Positions 1 through 13,027 of a stretch of 64,000 bases of DNA are shown piece after piece. The notes below the pieces were generated by a model that was not told the DNA's origin, made no database searches, and saw only the letters and a list, made by a program, of their open reading frames with translations. The stretch is from Bromus sterilis (lineage: Eukaryota > Streptophyta > Magnoliopsida > Poales > Poaceae): NCBI GenBank assembly GCA_950022295.1, contig OX465597.1, positions 184,263,016 to 184,327,015 of the forward strand, given 5' to 3'. The position numbers and the translations under genes are program-made. The first letter of the stretch is position 1. Every line of letters starts with the position of its first letter.

Positions 1-229
1 CAAAGTACGAGGGTTTTCAGACAAAAAGACATCTGTTTCAATGGTATTTCATTTTTCTAAGCTTATTTCAACTCAAGACTTTTTTTGCATCCAACATGCA
101 ACATTCAAAGCCACATACTAAAATTTCAACCCTTTTTGACTTCATTTGCTATTTTTCATGCATTTAATGATTTATTTTGAGCTAAATGACCCTGTAATTG
201 GAAAGCACTACAACTAAACTCAAAAAAGG
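1..229 (+). repeat. Truncated monomer at left edge
   Basis: The window opens at caaagtacgaggg, which is about position 110 of the monomer, and runs to the tail caaaaaagg. It carries the gacaaaaagacatctg and tttcaatggtatttc variants also seen at 569, 8020, 11033, 13028 and 15401. The array therefore continues to the left of the window. Confidence 0.95.
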
Positions 230-1923
230 TTGAAACTTGGCATGGTATCATCATTTGACCCACATAGCATGTGTGAAAATGTTGAGAGGATTACGGTAAA
301 AACTGGATGCACTTCGTGTAAGAACTGGACCATCTCTTTCAAAGTACGAGGGCTTTAAGACGAAAACACATCTGTTTCAAAGGCATTTCATTTTTCTAAA
401 CTTATTTCAACTCAAGACTTTGTTTGCATCCAACACGCAACATTCAAAGCCACATACTAAAATTTCAACCCTTTCTGACTTCATTTGCTATTTTTCATGC
501 ATTTAATGATTTATTTTGAGCTAAATGACCTTGTAATTGGAAAGCACTATAACTGAACTCAGTAAAGGTTGACACTTGGCATGGTATCAAAATTTGACCC
601 ACATAGCATGTGTGCAAAAGTTGAGAGGATTACGGCAAAAACTGGATGCACTTCGTGTACAAACTGGACCATCTCTTTCAAAGTATGAGGGTTTTCAGAC
701 GAAAAGACATCTGTTTCAATGGTATTTCATTTTTCTAAGCTTATTTCAACTCAAGACTTTTTTTGCATCCAACATGCAACATTCAAAGCCACATACTAAA
801 ATTTCAACCCTTATTGACTTCATTTGCTATTTTTCATGCATTTAATGATTTATTTTGAGCTAAATGACCCTGTAATTGGAAAGCACTACAACTAAACTCA
901 GAAAAGGTTGAAACTTGGCATGGTATCATTATTTGACGCACATAGCATGTGTGAAAAAGTTGAGAGGATTACGGCAAAAACTGGATGCACTTCGTGTACA
1001 AACTGGTCCATCTCTTTCAAAGTACGAGGGTTTTCAGACGAAAACACATCTGTTTCAAAGGCATTTCATTTTTCTAAACTTATTTCAACTCAAGAATTTT
1101 TTTGCATGCAACATGCAACATTCAAAGCCACGTACTAAAATTTCAACCCTTTCTGACTTCATTTGCTATTTTTCATGCATTTAATGATTTATTTTGAGCT
1201 AAATGACCCTGTAATTGGAAAGCACTACAACTGAACTCAGAAAAGGTTGAAACTTGGCATGGTATCATCATTTGACGCACATAGCATGTGTGAAAAAGTT
1301 GAGAGGCTTACGGCAAAAACTGGATGCACTTCGTGTACAAACTGGTCCATCTCTTTCAAAGTACGAGGGTTTTCAGACGAAAACACATCTGTTTCAAAGG
1401 CATTTCATTTTTCTAAACTTATTTCAACTCAAGAATTTTTTTGCATCCAACATGCAACATTCAAAGCCACGTACTAAAATTTCAACCCTTTCTGACTTCA
1501 TTTGCTATTTTTCATGCATTTAATAATTTATTTTGAGCTAAATGACCCTGTAATTGGAAAGCACTACAACTGAACTCAGAAAAGGTTGAAACTTGGCATG
1601 GTATCATCATTTGACCCACATAGCATGTGTGAAATAATGAGAGGATTACGGCAAAAACTGGATGCACTTCGTGTACAAACTGGACCATCTCTTTCAAAGT
1701 ACAAGGGCTTTAAGACGAAAACACATCTGTTTCAAAGGCATTTCATTTTTCTAAACTTATTTCAACTCAAGACTTTTTATGCATCCAACACGCAACATTC
1801 AAAGCCACATACTAAAATTTCAACCCTTTCTGACTTCATTTGCTATTTTTCATGCATTTAATGATTTATTTTGAGCTAAATGACCCTGTAATTGGAAAGC
1901 ACTACAACTGAACTCACAAAAGG
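230..1923 (+). repeat. Five monomers, mosaic of E and related subtypes
   Basis: Monomers start at 230, 569, 908, 1247 and 1586. Those at 908 and 1247 are a tandem pair of the E subtype (gacgcacatagcatgtgtg followed by aaaaagttg). The 230 and 1586 copies share the aagggcttt/gagggctttaagacg and caacacgcaac variants. The 569 copy (aaaatttgaccc, tttcaatggtatttc) recurs almost unchanged at 13028, where it is again followed by an E-type front (13367), so a two-monomer stretch here and at 13028 has a common origin. The 1586 copy has gtgtgaaataatgagagg at dyad 1, a small rearrangement that removes the usual aaaaagttg. Confidence 0.9.
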
Positions 1924-3617
1924 TTGAAACTTGGCATGGTATCATCATTTGAACCACATAGCATGTGTGCAAAAGTTGAGAGGATTACGACAAAAACTGG
2001 ATGCACTTCGAGTACAAACTGGACCATCTCTTTCAAACTACGAGGGTTTTCAGACGAAAACACATCTGTTTCAAAGGCATTTCATTTTTCTAAACTTATT
2101 TCAACTCAAGACATTTTTTTCATCCAACATGCAACATTCAAAGCCACATACTAAAATTTCAACCCTTTTTGACTTCATTTTCTATTTGTCATGCATTTAA
2201 TGATTTATTTTGAGCTAAATGACCCTGTAATTGGAAAGCACCACAACTGAACTTAGAAAAGGTTGAAACTTGGCATGGTATCATCATTTGACCCACATAG
2301 CATGTGTGCAAAAGTTGAGAGGATTACGGCAAAAACTGGATGCACTTCGTGTACAAACTGGACCATCTCTTTCAAAGTACGAGGGGTTTCAACGAAAACA
2401 CATCTGTTTCAAAGGCATATCATTTTTCTGAACTTATTTGAACTCAAGATTTTTTTTGCATCCAACATGCAACATTCAAAGCCACATACTAAAATTTCAA
2501 CCCTTTCTGACTTCATTTGCTATTTTTCATGCATTTAATGATTTATTTTGAGCTAAATGACCCTGTAATTGGAAAGCACTATAACTGAACTCAGAAAAGG
2601 TTGACACTTGGCATGGTATCAAAATTTGACCCACATAGCATGTGTGCAAAAGTTGAGAAGATTACGACAAAAACTAGATGCAGTTCATGTACAAACTGGA
2701 CCATCTCTTTCAAACTACGAGGGTTTTCAGACGAAAACACATCTGTTTCAAAGGCATTTCATTTTTCTAAACTTATTTCAACTCAAGACATTTTTTTCAT
2801 CCAACATGCAACATTCAAAGCCACATACTAAAATTTCAACCCTTTTTGACTTCATTTGCTATTTGTCATGCATTTAATGATTTATTTTGAGCTAAATGAC
2901 CCTGTAATTGGAAAGCACCACAACTGAACTCAGAAAAGGTTGAAACTTGGCATGGTATCATAATTTGACCCACATAGCATGAGTGCAAAAGTTGAGAGGA
3001 TTACGTCAAAAACTGGATGCACTTCGTGTACAAATTGGACCATCTCTTTCAAAGTACAAGGGTGTTCAGACGAAAAGACATCTGTTTCAAAGGTATTTCA
3101 TTTTTCTAAGCTTATTTCAACTCAAGACTTTTTTTGCATCCAACATGCAACATTAAAAGCCACATACTAAAATTTCAACCCTTTTTGACTTCATTTGCTA
3201 TTTTTCATGCATTTAATGATTTCTTTTGAGCTAAATGACCCTGTAATTGGAAAGCACTACAACTGAACTCAGAAAAGGTTGAAACTTGGCATGGTATCAT
3301 CATTTGACGCACATAGCATGTGTGAAAAAGTTGAGAGGATTACGGCAAAAACTGGATGCACTTCGTGTACAAACTGGTCCATCTCTATCAAAGTACGAGG
3401 GTTTTCAGACGAAAACTCATCTGTTTCAAAGGCATTTAATTTTTCTAAACTTATTTCAACTCAAGAATTTTTTTGCATCCAACATGCAACATCCAAAGCC
3501 ACGTACTAAAATTTCAACCCGTTCTAACTTCATTTGCTATTTTTCATGCATTTAATGATTTATTTTGAGCTAAATGACCCTGTAATTGGAAAGCACTACA
3601 ACTGAACTCAGAAAAGG
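1924..3617 (+). repeat. Five-monomer higher-order unit, copy 1 (1694 bp)
   Basis: Monomers start at 1924, 2263, 2601, 2940 and 3279. Diagnostic variants in order: tttgaaccac with cttcgagtac and caaactacgagg; gaggggtttcaacgaaaac (a 1-bp loss); aaaatttgaccc with gacaaaaactagatgc; cagcatgagtgc-like catagcatgagtg with gtacaagggtgttc; and the E subtype with tctatcaaag and caacccgttctaac. The same five in the same order follow immediately at 3618. The shared order and indels show that the unit was duplicated as a block. Confidence 0.92.
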
Positions 3618-5311
3618 TTGAAACTTGGCATGGTATCATCATTTGAACCACATAGCATGTGTGCAAAAGTTGAGAGGATTACGACAAAAACTGGATGCAC
3701 TTCGAGTACAAACTGGACCATCTCTTTCAAACTACGAGGGTTTTCAGACGAAAACACATCTGTTTCAAAGGCATGTCATTTTTCTAAACTTATTTCAACT
3801 CAAGACATTTTTTTCATCCAACATGCAACATTCAAAGCCACATACTAAAATTTCAACCCTTTTTGACTTCATTTTCTATTTGTCATGGATTTAATGATTT
3901 ATTTTGAGCTAAATGACCCTGTAATTGGAAAGCACCACAACTGAACTTAGAAAAGGTTGAAACTTGGCATGGTATCATCATTTGACCCACATAGCATGTG
4001 TGCAAAAGTTGAGAGGATTACGGCAAAAACTGGATGCACTTCGTGTACAAACTGGACCATCTCTTTCAAAGTACGAGGGGTTTCAACGAAAACACATCTG
4101 TTTCAAAGGCATATCATTTTTCTGAACTTATTTGAACTCAAGATTTTTTTTGCATCGAACATGCAACATTCAAAGCCACATACTAAAATTTCAACCCTTT
4201 CTGACTTCATTTGCTATTTTTCATGCATTTAATGATTTATTTTGAGCTAAATGACCCTGTAATTGGAAAGCACTATAACTGAACTCAGAAAAGGTTGACA
4301 CTTGGCATGGTATCAAAATTTGACCCACATAGCATGTGTGCAAAAGTTGAGAGGATTACGACAAAAACTAGATGCACTTCATGTACAAACTGGACCATCT
4401 CTTTCAAACTACGAGGGTTTTCAGACGAAAACACATCTGTTTCAAAGGCATTTCATTTTTCTAAACTTATTTCAACTCAAGACATTTTTTTCATCCAACA
4501 TGCAACATTCAAAGCCACATACTAAAATTTCAACCCTTTTTGACTTCATTTGCTATTTGTCATGCATTTAATGATTTATTTTGAGCTAAATGACCCTGTA
4601 ATTGGAAAGCACCACAACTGAACTCAGAAAAGGTTGAAACTTGGCATGGTATCATCATTTGACCCACATAGCATGAGTGCAAAAGTTGAGAGGATTACGT
4701 CAAAAACTGGATGCACTTCGTGTACAAACTGGACCATCTCTTTCAAAGTACAAGGGTGTTCAGACGAAAAGACATCTGTTTCAAAGGTATTTCATTTTTC
4801 TAAGCTTATTTCAACTCAAGACTTTTTTTGCATCCAACATGCAACATTCAAAGCCACATACTAAAATTTCAACCCTTTTTGACTTCATTTGCTATTTTTC
4901 ATGCATTTAATGATTTATTTTGAGCTAAATGACCCTGTAATTGGAAAGCACTACAACTGTACTCAGAAAAGGTTGAAACTTGGCATGGTATCATCATTTG
5001 ACGCACATAGCATGTGTGAAAAAGTTGAGAGGATTACGGCAAAAACTGGATGCACTTCGTGTACAAACTGGTCCATCTCTATCAAAGTACGAGGGTTTTC
5101 AGACGAAAACTCATCTGTTTCAAAGGCATTTAATTTTTCTAAACTTATTTCAACTCAAGAATTTTTTTGCATCCAACATGCAACATTCAAAGCCACGTAC
5201 TAAAATTTCAACCCGTTCTAACTTCATTTGCTATTTTTCATGCATTTAATGATTTATCTTGAGCTAAATGACCCTGTAATTGGAAAGGACTACAACTGAA
5301 CTCAGAAAAGG
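3618..5311 (+). repeat. Five-monomer higher-order unit, copy 2 (1694 bp)
   Basis: Monomers start at 3618, 3957, 4295, 4634 and 4973, each 1694 bp after its partner in copy 1. I see only scattered substitutions, for example gcatgtcattt at 3774 against gcatttcattt, tcatggattt at 3884, catcgaac at 4154 and a ttatcttgagc at 5255. Similarity continues for roughly 45 bp into the next monomer (5312, tttgaacc) and then stops, so the crossover that made the duplication lies inside a monomer, not at a monomer edge. Confidence 0.92.
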
Positions 5312-7343
5312 TTGAAACTTGGCATGGTATCATCATTTGAACCACATAGCATGTGTGCAAATGTTGAGAGGATTACGGAAAAAACTGGATGCACTTCGTG
5401 TACAAACTGGACCATCTCTTTCAAAGTACGAGGGTTATAAGACGAAAACACATCTGTTTCAAAGGCATTTCATTTTTTAAACTTATTTCAACTCAAGACT
5501 TTTTTTGCATCCAACATGCAACATTCAAAGCCACATACTAAAATTTCAACCCTTTCTGAATTCATTTTCTATTTTTCATGCATTTAATGATTTATTTTGA
5601 GCTAAATAACCCTGTAATTGGAAAACACTACAACTGAACTTACAAAAGGTTGAAACTTGGCATGGTATCATCATTTCACCCACATACCATGTGTGCAAAA
5701 GTTGAGAGGATTACGACAAAACTTGATGCACTTCGAGTACAAACTGGACCATCTCTTTCAAACTACGAGGGTTTTCAAACGAAAACACATCTGTTTCAAA
5801 GGCATTTCATTTTTCTAAACTTATTTCAACTCATGACATTTTTTTCATCCAACATGCAACATTCAAAGCCACATACTAAAATTTCAACCCTTTCCGACTT
5901 CATATGCTATTTTTCATGCATTTAATGATTTATTTTGAGCTAAATGACCCTGTAATTGGAAAGCACTACAACTAAACTCAGAAAAGGTTGACACATGGCA
6001 TGGTATCATCATTTGACCCACATAGCATGTGTGCAAAAGTTGAGAGGATTACTGCAAAAACTGGATGCACTTCGTGTACAAACTGGACCATCTCTTTCAA
6101 AGTACAAGGGTTTTCCGACGAAAACACATGTGTTTCAAAGGCATTTCATTTTTCTAAGCTTATTTAAACTCAAGACTTTTTTTGCATCCAACATGCAACA
6201 TTCAAAGCCACATACTAAAATTTCAACGCTTTCTAACTTCATTTTCTATTTTTCATACATTTAATGATTTATTTTGAGCTAAATGACCCTGTAATTGGAA
6301 AGAACTACAACTGAACTCAGAAAAGGTTGAAACTTGGAATGGTATCATCATTTGACCCACATAGCATGTGTGAAAAAGTTGAGAGGATTACGGCAAAAAC
6401 TGGATGCACTTCGTGTACAAACTGGACCATCTCTTTCAAAGTACGAGGGGTTTCAGACGAAAACACATCTGTTTCAAAGGCATTTCATTTTTCTAAAATC
6501 ATTTCAACTCAAGACTTTTTTTGCATCCAACATGCAACATTCAAATCCACATACTAAAATTTCAACCCTTTCTGACTTCATTTGCTATTTTTCATGTACT
6601 TAATGATTTATTTCGAGCTAAATGACCCTGTAATTGGAAAGCACTACAACTGAACTTAGAAAAGGTTGACACTTGGCATGGTATGATCATTTGACCCACA
6701 TAGCATGTGTGCAAAAGTTGAGAGGATTACGGCAAAAACTGGATGCAATTCGTGTACAAACTGGCCCATCTCTTTCAAAGTACGAGGGTTTTCAGACGAA
6801 AACACATCTGTTTCAAAGGCATTTCATTTTTCTAAACTTATTTCAACTCAAGACTTTTTTTGCATCCAACATGCAACATTCAAAGCCACATTCTAAAATT
6901 TCAACCCTTTCTCACTTCATTTGCTATTTTTCATGCATTTAATGATTTATTTTTAGCTAAATGACCCTTTAACTGGAAAGCACCTCAACTAAACTCAGAA
7001 AAGGTTGAAACTTGGCATGGTATCATTATTTGACGCACATAGCACGTGTGAAAAAGTTGAGAGGATTACAGCAAAAACTTGATGCACTTCGTGTACAAAC
7101 TGGACCATCTCTTTCAAAGTACGAGGGCTTTAAGACGAAAACACATCTTTTTCAAAGGCATTTCATTTTTCTAAACTTATTTCAACTCAAGATTTTTTTT
7201 GCATCCAACACGCAACATTCAAAGCCACATACTAAAATTTCAACCCTTTCTGACTTCATTTGCTATTTTTCATGCATTTGATGATTTATTTTGAGCTAAA
7301 TGACCCTGTAATTGGAAAGCACTACAACTGAACTCACAAAAGG
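5312..7343 (+). repeat. Six monomers between the 5-mer unit and the next block
   Basis: Monomers start at 5312, 5650, 5988, 6327, 6666 and 7005. The 5650 copy (cacccacataccatg, cttgatgcacttcgagtac) is the full-length relative of the 32-bp-deleted monomers at 8693, 12043 and 16412. The 5988 copy (ttactgcaaaa, gttttccgacg, cacatgtg, caacgcttt) is matched at 8998, 12350 and 16719. The 6327 copy (ttggaatgg) is matched at 9337, 12689 and 17058. The 6666 copy (tatgatcatttg, gatgcaattcg, actggcccatc) is matched at 13706, 17397 and 20786. Thus the order 5650-5988-6327 is an older form of a block repeated three more times. Confidence 0.9.
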
Positions 7344-8019
7344 ATGAAACTTGGCATGGTATCATCATTTGACCCACATAGCATGTGTGTAAAAGTTGAG
7401 AGGATTACGACAAAAACTGGATGCACTTCGAGTACAAACTGGACCATCTCTTTGAAACTACGAGGGTTTTCAAACGAAAACACATCTGTTTCAAAGGCAT
7501 TTCATTTTTCTAAACTTATTTCAAGTCAAGAATTTTTTTCCTCCAACATGCAACATTTAAAGCCACATACTAAAATTTCAACCCTTTTTGACTTCATTTG
7601 CTATTTGTCATGCATTTAATGATTTATTTTGAGCTAAATGACCCTGTAATTGGAAAGCACCACAAATGAACTCAGAAAAGGTTGAAACTTGGCATGGCAT
7701 CATCATTTGACCCACATAGCATGTGTGCAAAAGTTGAGAGGATTACGGCAAAAACTGGATGCACTTCGTGTACAAACTGGACCATCTCTTTCAAAGTACG
7801 AGGGGTTTCAACGAAAACACATCTGTTTCAAAGGCATATCATTTTTCTGAACTTATTTGAACTCAAGATTTTTTTTGCATCCAACATGCAACATTCAAAG
7901 CCACATACTAAAATTTCAACCCTTTCTGACTTCATTTGCTATTTTTCATGCATTTAATGATTTATTTTGAGCTAACTGACCCTGTTATTGGAAAGCACTA
8001 TAACTGAACTCAGAAAAGG

Positions 8020-8352
8020 ATGACACTTGGCATGGTATCAAAAATTGACCCACATAGCATGTGTGCAAAAGTTGAGAGGATTACGGCAAAAACTGGATGC
8101 ACTTCGTGTACAAACTGGACCATCTCTTTCAAAGTATGAGGGTTTTCAGACGAAAAGACATCTGTTTCAATGGTATTTCATTTTTCTAAGGTTATTTCAA
8201 TTCAAGACTTTTTTTTGCATCCAATATTCAAAGCCACATACTAAAATTTCAACCCTTTTTGACTTCATTTGCTATTTTTCATGCATTTAATGATTTATTT
8301 TGAGCTAAATGACCCTGTAATTGGAAAGCACTACAACTGAACTCAGAAAAGG
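8020..8352 (+). repeat. Monomer with 7-bp loss at dyad 2 (333 bp)
   Basis: The family normally has ccaacatgcaacattcaaag, which contains two near-identical 7-bp units (aacatgc, aacattc). Here one unit is missing and the sequence reads ccaatattcaaag (8221-8233). The loss removes the right arm of dyad 2. The same change is present in the monomers at 11033 and 15401, so the three descend from one event and were spread by block duplication. Collapse between the two 7-bp direct repeats is the simplest cause. Confidence 0.88.
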
Positions 8353-8692
8353 TTGAAACTTGGCATGGTATCATCATTTGACCCACATAGCATGTGTGCA
8401 AATGTTGAGAGGATTACGGAAAAAAAATGGATGCACTTCGTGTACAAACTGGACCATCTCTTTCAAAGTACGAGGGTTATAAGACGAAAACACATCTGTT
8501 TCAAACGCATTTCATTTTTCTAAACTTATTTCAACTCAAGAATTTTTTTGCATCCAACATGCAACATTCAAAGGCACATATTAAAATTTCAATCCTTTCT
8601 GAATTCATTTGCTATTTTTCATGCATTTACTGATTTATTTTGAGATAAATAACTCTGTAATTGGAAAGCACTACAACTGAACTTACAAAAGG

Positions 8693-8997
8693 TTGAAACT
8701 TGGCATGGTATCATCATTTCACCCACATACCATGTGTGCAAAAGTTGAGAGGATTACGACAAAAACTTGATGCACTACGAGGGTTTTTAGACGAAAACAC
8801 ATCTGTTTCAAAGGCATTTCATTTTTCTAAACTTATTTCAACTCATGACATTTTTTTCATCCAACATGCAACATTCAAAGCCACATACTAAAATTTCAAC
8901 CATTTCCGACTTCATATGTTATTTTTCATGCATAATGATTTATTTTGAGCTAAACGACCCTGTAATTGGAAAGCACTACAACTAAACTCAGAAAAGG
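8693..8997 (+). repeat. Shortest monomer, 305 bp, 32-bp internal deletion
   Basis: The sequence goes from cttgatgcact straight into acgagggtttt (about 8772). Compared with its full-length relative at 5650, 32 bp have been lost between two ACT triplets, taking the cttcgagtac and ggaccatctctttc section with the CpG at monomer position 86. A second small loss makes catgcataatg at 8931. The 32-bp deletion is shared with 12043 and 16412. Confidence 0.9.
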
Positions 8998-9675
8998 TTG
9001 ACACTTGGCATGGTATCATCATTTGACCCACATAGCATGTGTGCAAAAGTTGAGAGGATTACTGCAAAAACTGGATGCACTTCGTGTACAAACTGGACCA
9101 TCTCTTTCAAAGTACAAGGGTTTTCCGACGAAAACACATGTGTTTCGAAGGCATTTCATTTTTCTAAGCTTATTTCAACTCAAGACTTTTTTTGCATCCA
9201 ACATGCAACTATCAAAGCCACATACTAAAATGTCAACGCTTTCTGACTTCATTTGCTATTTTTCATACATTTAATGATTTATTTTGAGCTAAATGACCCT
9301 GTAATTGGAAAGAACTACAACTGAACTCAGAAAAGGTTGAAACTTGGAATGGTATCATCATTTGACCCACATAGCATGTGTCAAAAAGTTGAGAGGATTA
9401 CGGCAAAAACTGGATGCACTTCGTGTACAAACTGGACCATCTCTTTCAAAGTACGAGGGGTTTCAGACGAAAACACATCTGTTTCAAAGGCATTTCATTT
9501 TTCTAAACTTATTTCAACTCAAGACTTTTTTTGCATCCAACATGCAACATTCAAAGCCACGTACTAAAATTTCAACCCTTTCTGACTTCGTTTGCTATTT
9601 TTCATGCATTTAATGATTTATTTTGAGCTAAATGACCCTGTAATTGGAAAGCACTACAATTGAACTCAGAAAAGG

Positions 9676-10353
9676 TTGAAACTTGGCACGGTATCATCAT
9701 TTGACCCACATAGCATGTGTGAAAAAGTTGAGAGGATTACGGCAAAAACTGGATGCACTTCGTGTACAAACTGGTCCATCTCTTTCAAAGTACGAGGGTT
9801 TTCAGACGAAAACACATCTGTTTAAAAGGCATTTCATTTTTCTAAACTTATTTCAACTCAAGTTTTTTTTTGAATCCAACATGAAACATTCAAAGCCACG
9901 TACTAAAATTTCAACCCTTTCTGACTTCATTTGCTATTTTTCATGCATTTAATGATTTATTTTGAGCTAAATGACCCTGTAATTGGAAAGCACTACAACT
10001 GAACTCAGAAAAGGTTGAAACTTGGCATGGTATCATCATTTGACCCACATAGCATGTGTGCAAATGTTGAGAGGATTACGGTAAAAACTGGATGCATTTC
10101 GTGTACAAACTGGACCATCTCTTTCAAAGTACGAGGGCTTTAAGACGAAAACACATCTTTTTCAAAGGCATTTCATTTTTCTAAACTTATTTCAACTCAA
10201 GACTTTTTTTGCATCCAACATGCAACATTCAAAGCCACATACTAAAATTTCAACCCTTTCTGACTTCATTTGCTATTTTTCATGCATTTAATGATTTATT
10301 TTGAGCTAAATGATCCTGTAATTGGAAAGCACTACAACTGAACTCACAAAAGG
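9676..10353 (+). repeat. Two monomers between block copies
   Basis: Monomers start at 9676 and 10015. The first has ttggcacgg, a tttaaaaggc change and aagttttttttttgaatcc-like changes near 9861 with catgaaac. The second has aatgttgagagg, ggtaaaaactgg and gagggctttaagacg, as in the monomer at 230. They separate copy 1 and copy 2 of the multi-monomer block. Confidence 0.88.
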
Positions 10354-13027
10354 TTGAAACTTGGCATGGTATCATCATTTGACCCACATAGCATGTGTGT
10401 AAAAGTTGAGAGGATTACGACAAAAACTGGATGCACTTCGAGTACAAACTGGACCATCTCTTTGAAACTACGAGGGTTTTCAGACGAAAACACATCTGTT
10501 TCAAAGGCATTTCATTTTTGTAAACTTATTTCAAGTCAAGATTTTTTTTTTCATCCAACATGCAACATTGAAAGCCACATACTAAAATTTCAACCCTTTT
10601 TGACTTCATTTGCTATTTGTCATGCATTTAATGATTTATTTTGAGCTAAATGACCCTGTAATTGGAAAGCACCACAAATGAACTCAGAAAAGGTTGAAAC
10701 TTGGCATGGTATCATCATTTGACCCACATAGCATGTGTGCAAAAGTTGAGAGGATTACGGCAAAAACTGGATGCACTTCGTGTACAAACTGGTCCATCTC
10801 TTTCAAAGTACGAGGGGTTTCAGACGAAAACACAGCTGTTTCAAAGGCATATCATTTTTCTGAACTTATTTCAACTCAAGATTTTTTTTGCATCCAACAT
10901 GCAACATTCAAAGCCACATACTAAAATTTCAACCCTTTCTGACTTCATTTGCTATTTTTCATGCATTTAATGATTTATTTTGAGCTAATTGACCCTGTAA
11001 TTGGAAAGCACTATAACTGAACTCAGAAAAGGATGACACTTGGCATGGTATCAAAAATTGACCCACATAGCATGTGTGCAAAAGTTGAGAGGATTACGGC
11101 AAAAACTGGATGCACTTCGTGTACAAACTGGACCATCTCTTTCAAAGTATGAGGGTTTTCAGACGAAAAGACATCTGTTTCAATGGTATTTCATTTTTCT
11201 AAGCTTATTACAATTCAAGACTTTTTTTGCATCCAATATTCAAAGCCACATACTAAAATTTCAACCCTTTTTGACTTCATTTGCTATTTTTCATGCATTT
11301 AATGATTTATTTTGAGCTAAATGACCCTGTAATTGGAAAGCACTACAACTGAACTCAGAAAAGGTTGAAACTTGGCATGGTATCATCTTTTGACGCACAT
11401 AGCATGTGTGAAAAAGTTAAGAGGATTACGGCAAAAACTGGATGCACTTCGTGTACAAACTGGTCCATCTCTATCAAAGTACGAGGGTTTTCAGACGAAA
11501 ACACATCTATTTCAAAGGTATTTCATTTTTCTAAACTTATTTCAACTCAAGAATTTTTTTGCATCGAACATGCAACATTCAAAGCCATGTACTAAAATTT
11601 CAACCCTTTCTAACTTCATTTGCTATTTTGCATGCATTTAATGATTTATTTTGAGCTAAATGACCCTGTAATTGGAAAGCACTACAACTGAACTCAGAAA
11701 AGGTTGAAACTTGGCATGGTATCATCATTTGACCCACATAGCATGTGTGCAAATGTTGAGAGGATTACGGAAAAAAAATGGATGCACTTCGTGTACAAAC
11801 TAGACCATCTCTTTCAAAGTACGAGGGTTATAAGACGAAAACACATCTGTTTCAAAGGCATTTCATTTTTCTAAACTTATTTCAACTCAAGAATTTTTTG
11901 CATCCAACATGCAACATTCAAAGGCACATATTAAAATTTCAATCCTTTCTGAATTCATTTGCTATTTTTCATGCATTTAATGATTTATTTTGAGATAAAT
12001 AACTCTGTAATTGGAAAGCACTACAACTGAACTTACAAAAGGTTGAAACTTGGCATGGTATCATCATTGCACCCACATACCATGGGTGCAAAAGTTGAGA
12101 GGATTACGAGAAAAATTTGATGCACTACGAGGGTTTTCAGACGAAAACACATCTGTTTCAAAGGCATTTCATTTTTCTAAACTTATTTCAACTCATGACA
12201 TTTTTTTCATCCAACATGCAACATTCAAAGCCACATACTAAAATTTCAACCATTTCCGACTTCATATGTTATTTTTCATGCATTTAATGATTTATTTTGA
12301 GCTATACGACCCTGTAATTGGAAAGCACTACAACTAAACTCAGAAAAGGTTGACACTTGGCATGGTATCATCATTTGACCCACATAGCATGTGTGCAAAA
12401 GTTGAGAGGATTACTGCAAAAACTGGATGCACTTCGTGTACAAACTGGACCATCTCTTTCAAAGTACAAGGGTTTTCCGACGAAAACACATGTGTTTCAA
12501 AGGCATTTCATTTTTCTAAGCTTATTTCAACTCAAGACTTTTTTTGCATCCAACATGCAACATTCAAAGCCACATACTAAAATGTCAACGCTTTCTGACT
12601 TCATTTGCTATTTTTCATACATTTAATGATTTATTTTGAGCTAAATGACCCTGTAATTGGAAAGAACTACAACTGAACTCAGAAAAGGTTGAAACTTGGA
12701 ATGGTATCATCATTTGACCCACATAGCATGTGTCAAAAAGTTGAGAGGATTACGGCAAAAACTGGATGCACTTCGTGTACAAACTGGACCATCTCTTTCA
12801 AAGTATGAGGGTTATCAGACGAAAACACATCTGTTTCAAAGGCATTTCATTTTTCTAAACTTATTTCAACTCAAGACTTTTTTTGCATCCAACATGCAAC
12901 ATTCAAAGCCACGTACTAAAATTTCAACCCTTTCTGACTTCGTTTGCTATTTTTCATGCATTTAATGATTTATTTTGAGCTAAATGACCCTGTAATTGGA
13001 AAGAACTATAACTGAACTCAGTAAAGG
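10354..13027 (+). repeat. Eight-monomer block, copy 2 with one extra monomer
   Basis: Monomers start at 10354, 10694, 11033, 11365, 11704, 12043, 12350 and 12689. They match 7344, 7682, 8020, (extra), 8353, 8693, 8998 and 9337. The extra one at 11365 is an E-subtype copy (gacgcac, tctatcaaag, ttcaaaggtatttc) close to 15733. The offset to copy 1 changes from about 3010 to about 3350 bp at the extra monomer, exactly one monomer length. Diagnostic indels (7-bp loss at 11235, the 32-bp deletion near 12125) are shared. Confidence 0.9.
12043..12349 (+). repeat. Monomer with the 32-bp deletion (307 bp), second occurrence
   Basis: It carries the same gatgcact-acgaggg junction as at 8693 and keeps the complete catgcatttaatg that the 8693 copy has shortened. 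Private changes are cattgcaccc, ccatgggtgc and gagaaaaatttg. Together with 8693 and 16412 it marks three descendants of one deletion event. Confidence 0.9.

Larger units (their letters stand above)
7344..9675 (+). repeat. Seven-monomer block, copy 1
   Basis: Monomers start at 7344, 7682, 8020, 8353, 8693, 8998 and 9337. Landmarks in order: tgtgtgtaaaagttg with ctctttgaaac; the 1-bp-short gggtttcaacg copy; the copy with the 7-bp loss (catccaatattc); gcaaatgttgagagg with ggttataagacg; the 32-bp-deleted 305-bp copy; the gttttccgacg copy; and the ttggaatgg copy. The same series recurs at 10354-13027 with one additional monomer, and its later part again at 15401-17057. Confidence 0.9.
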
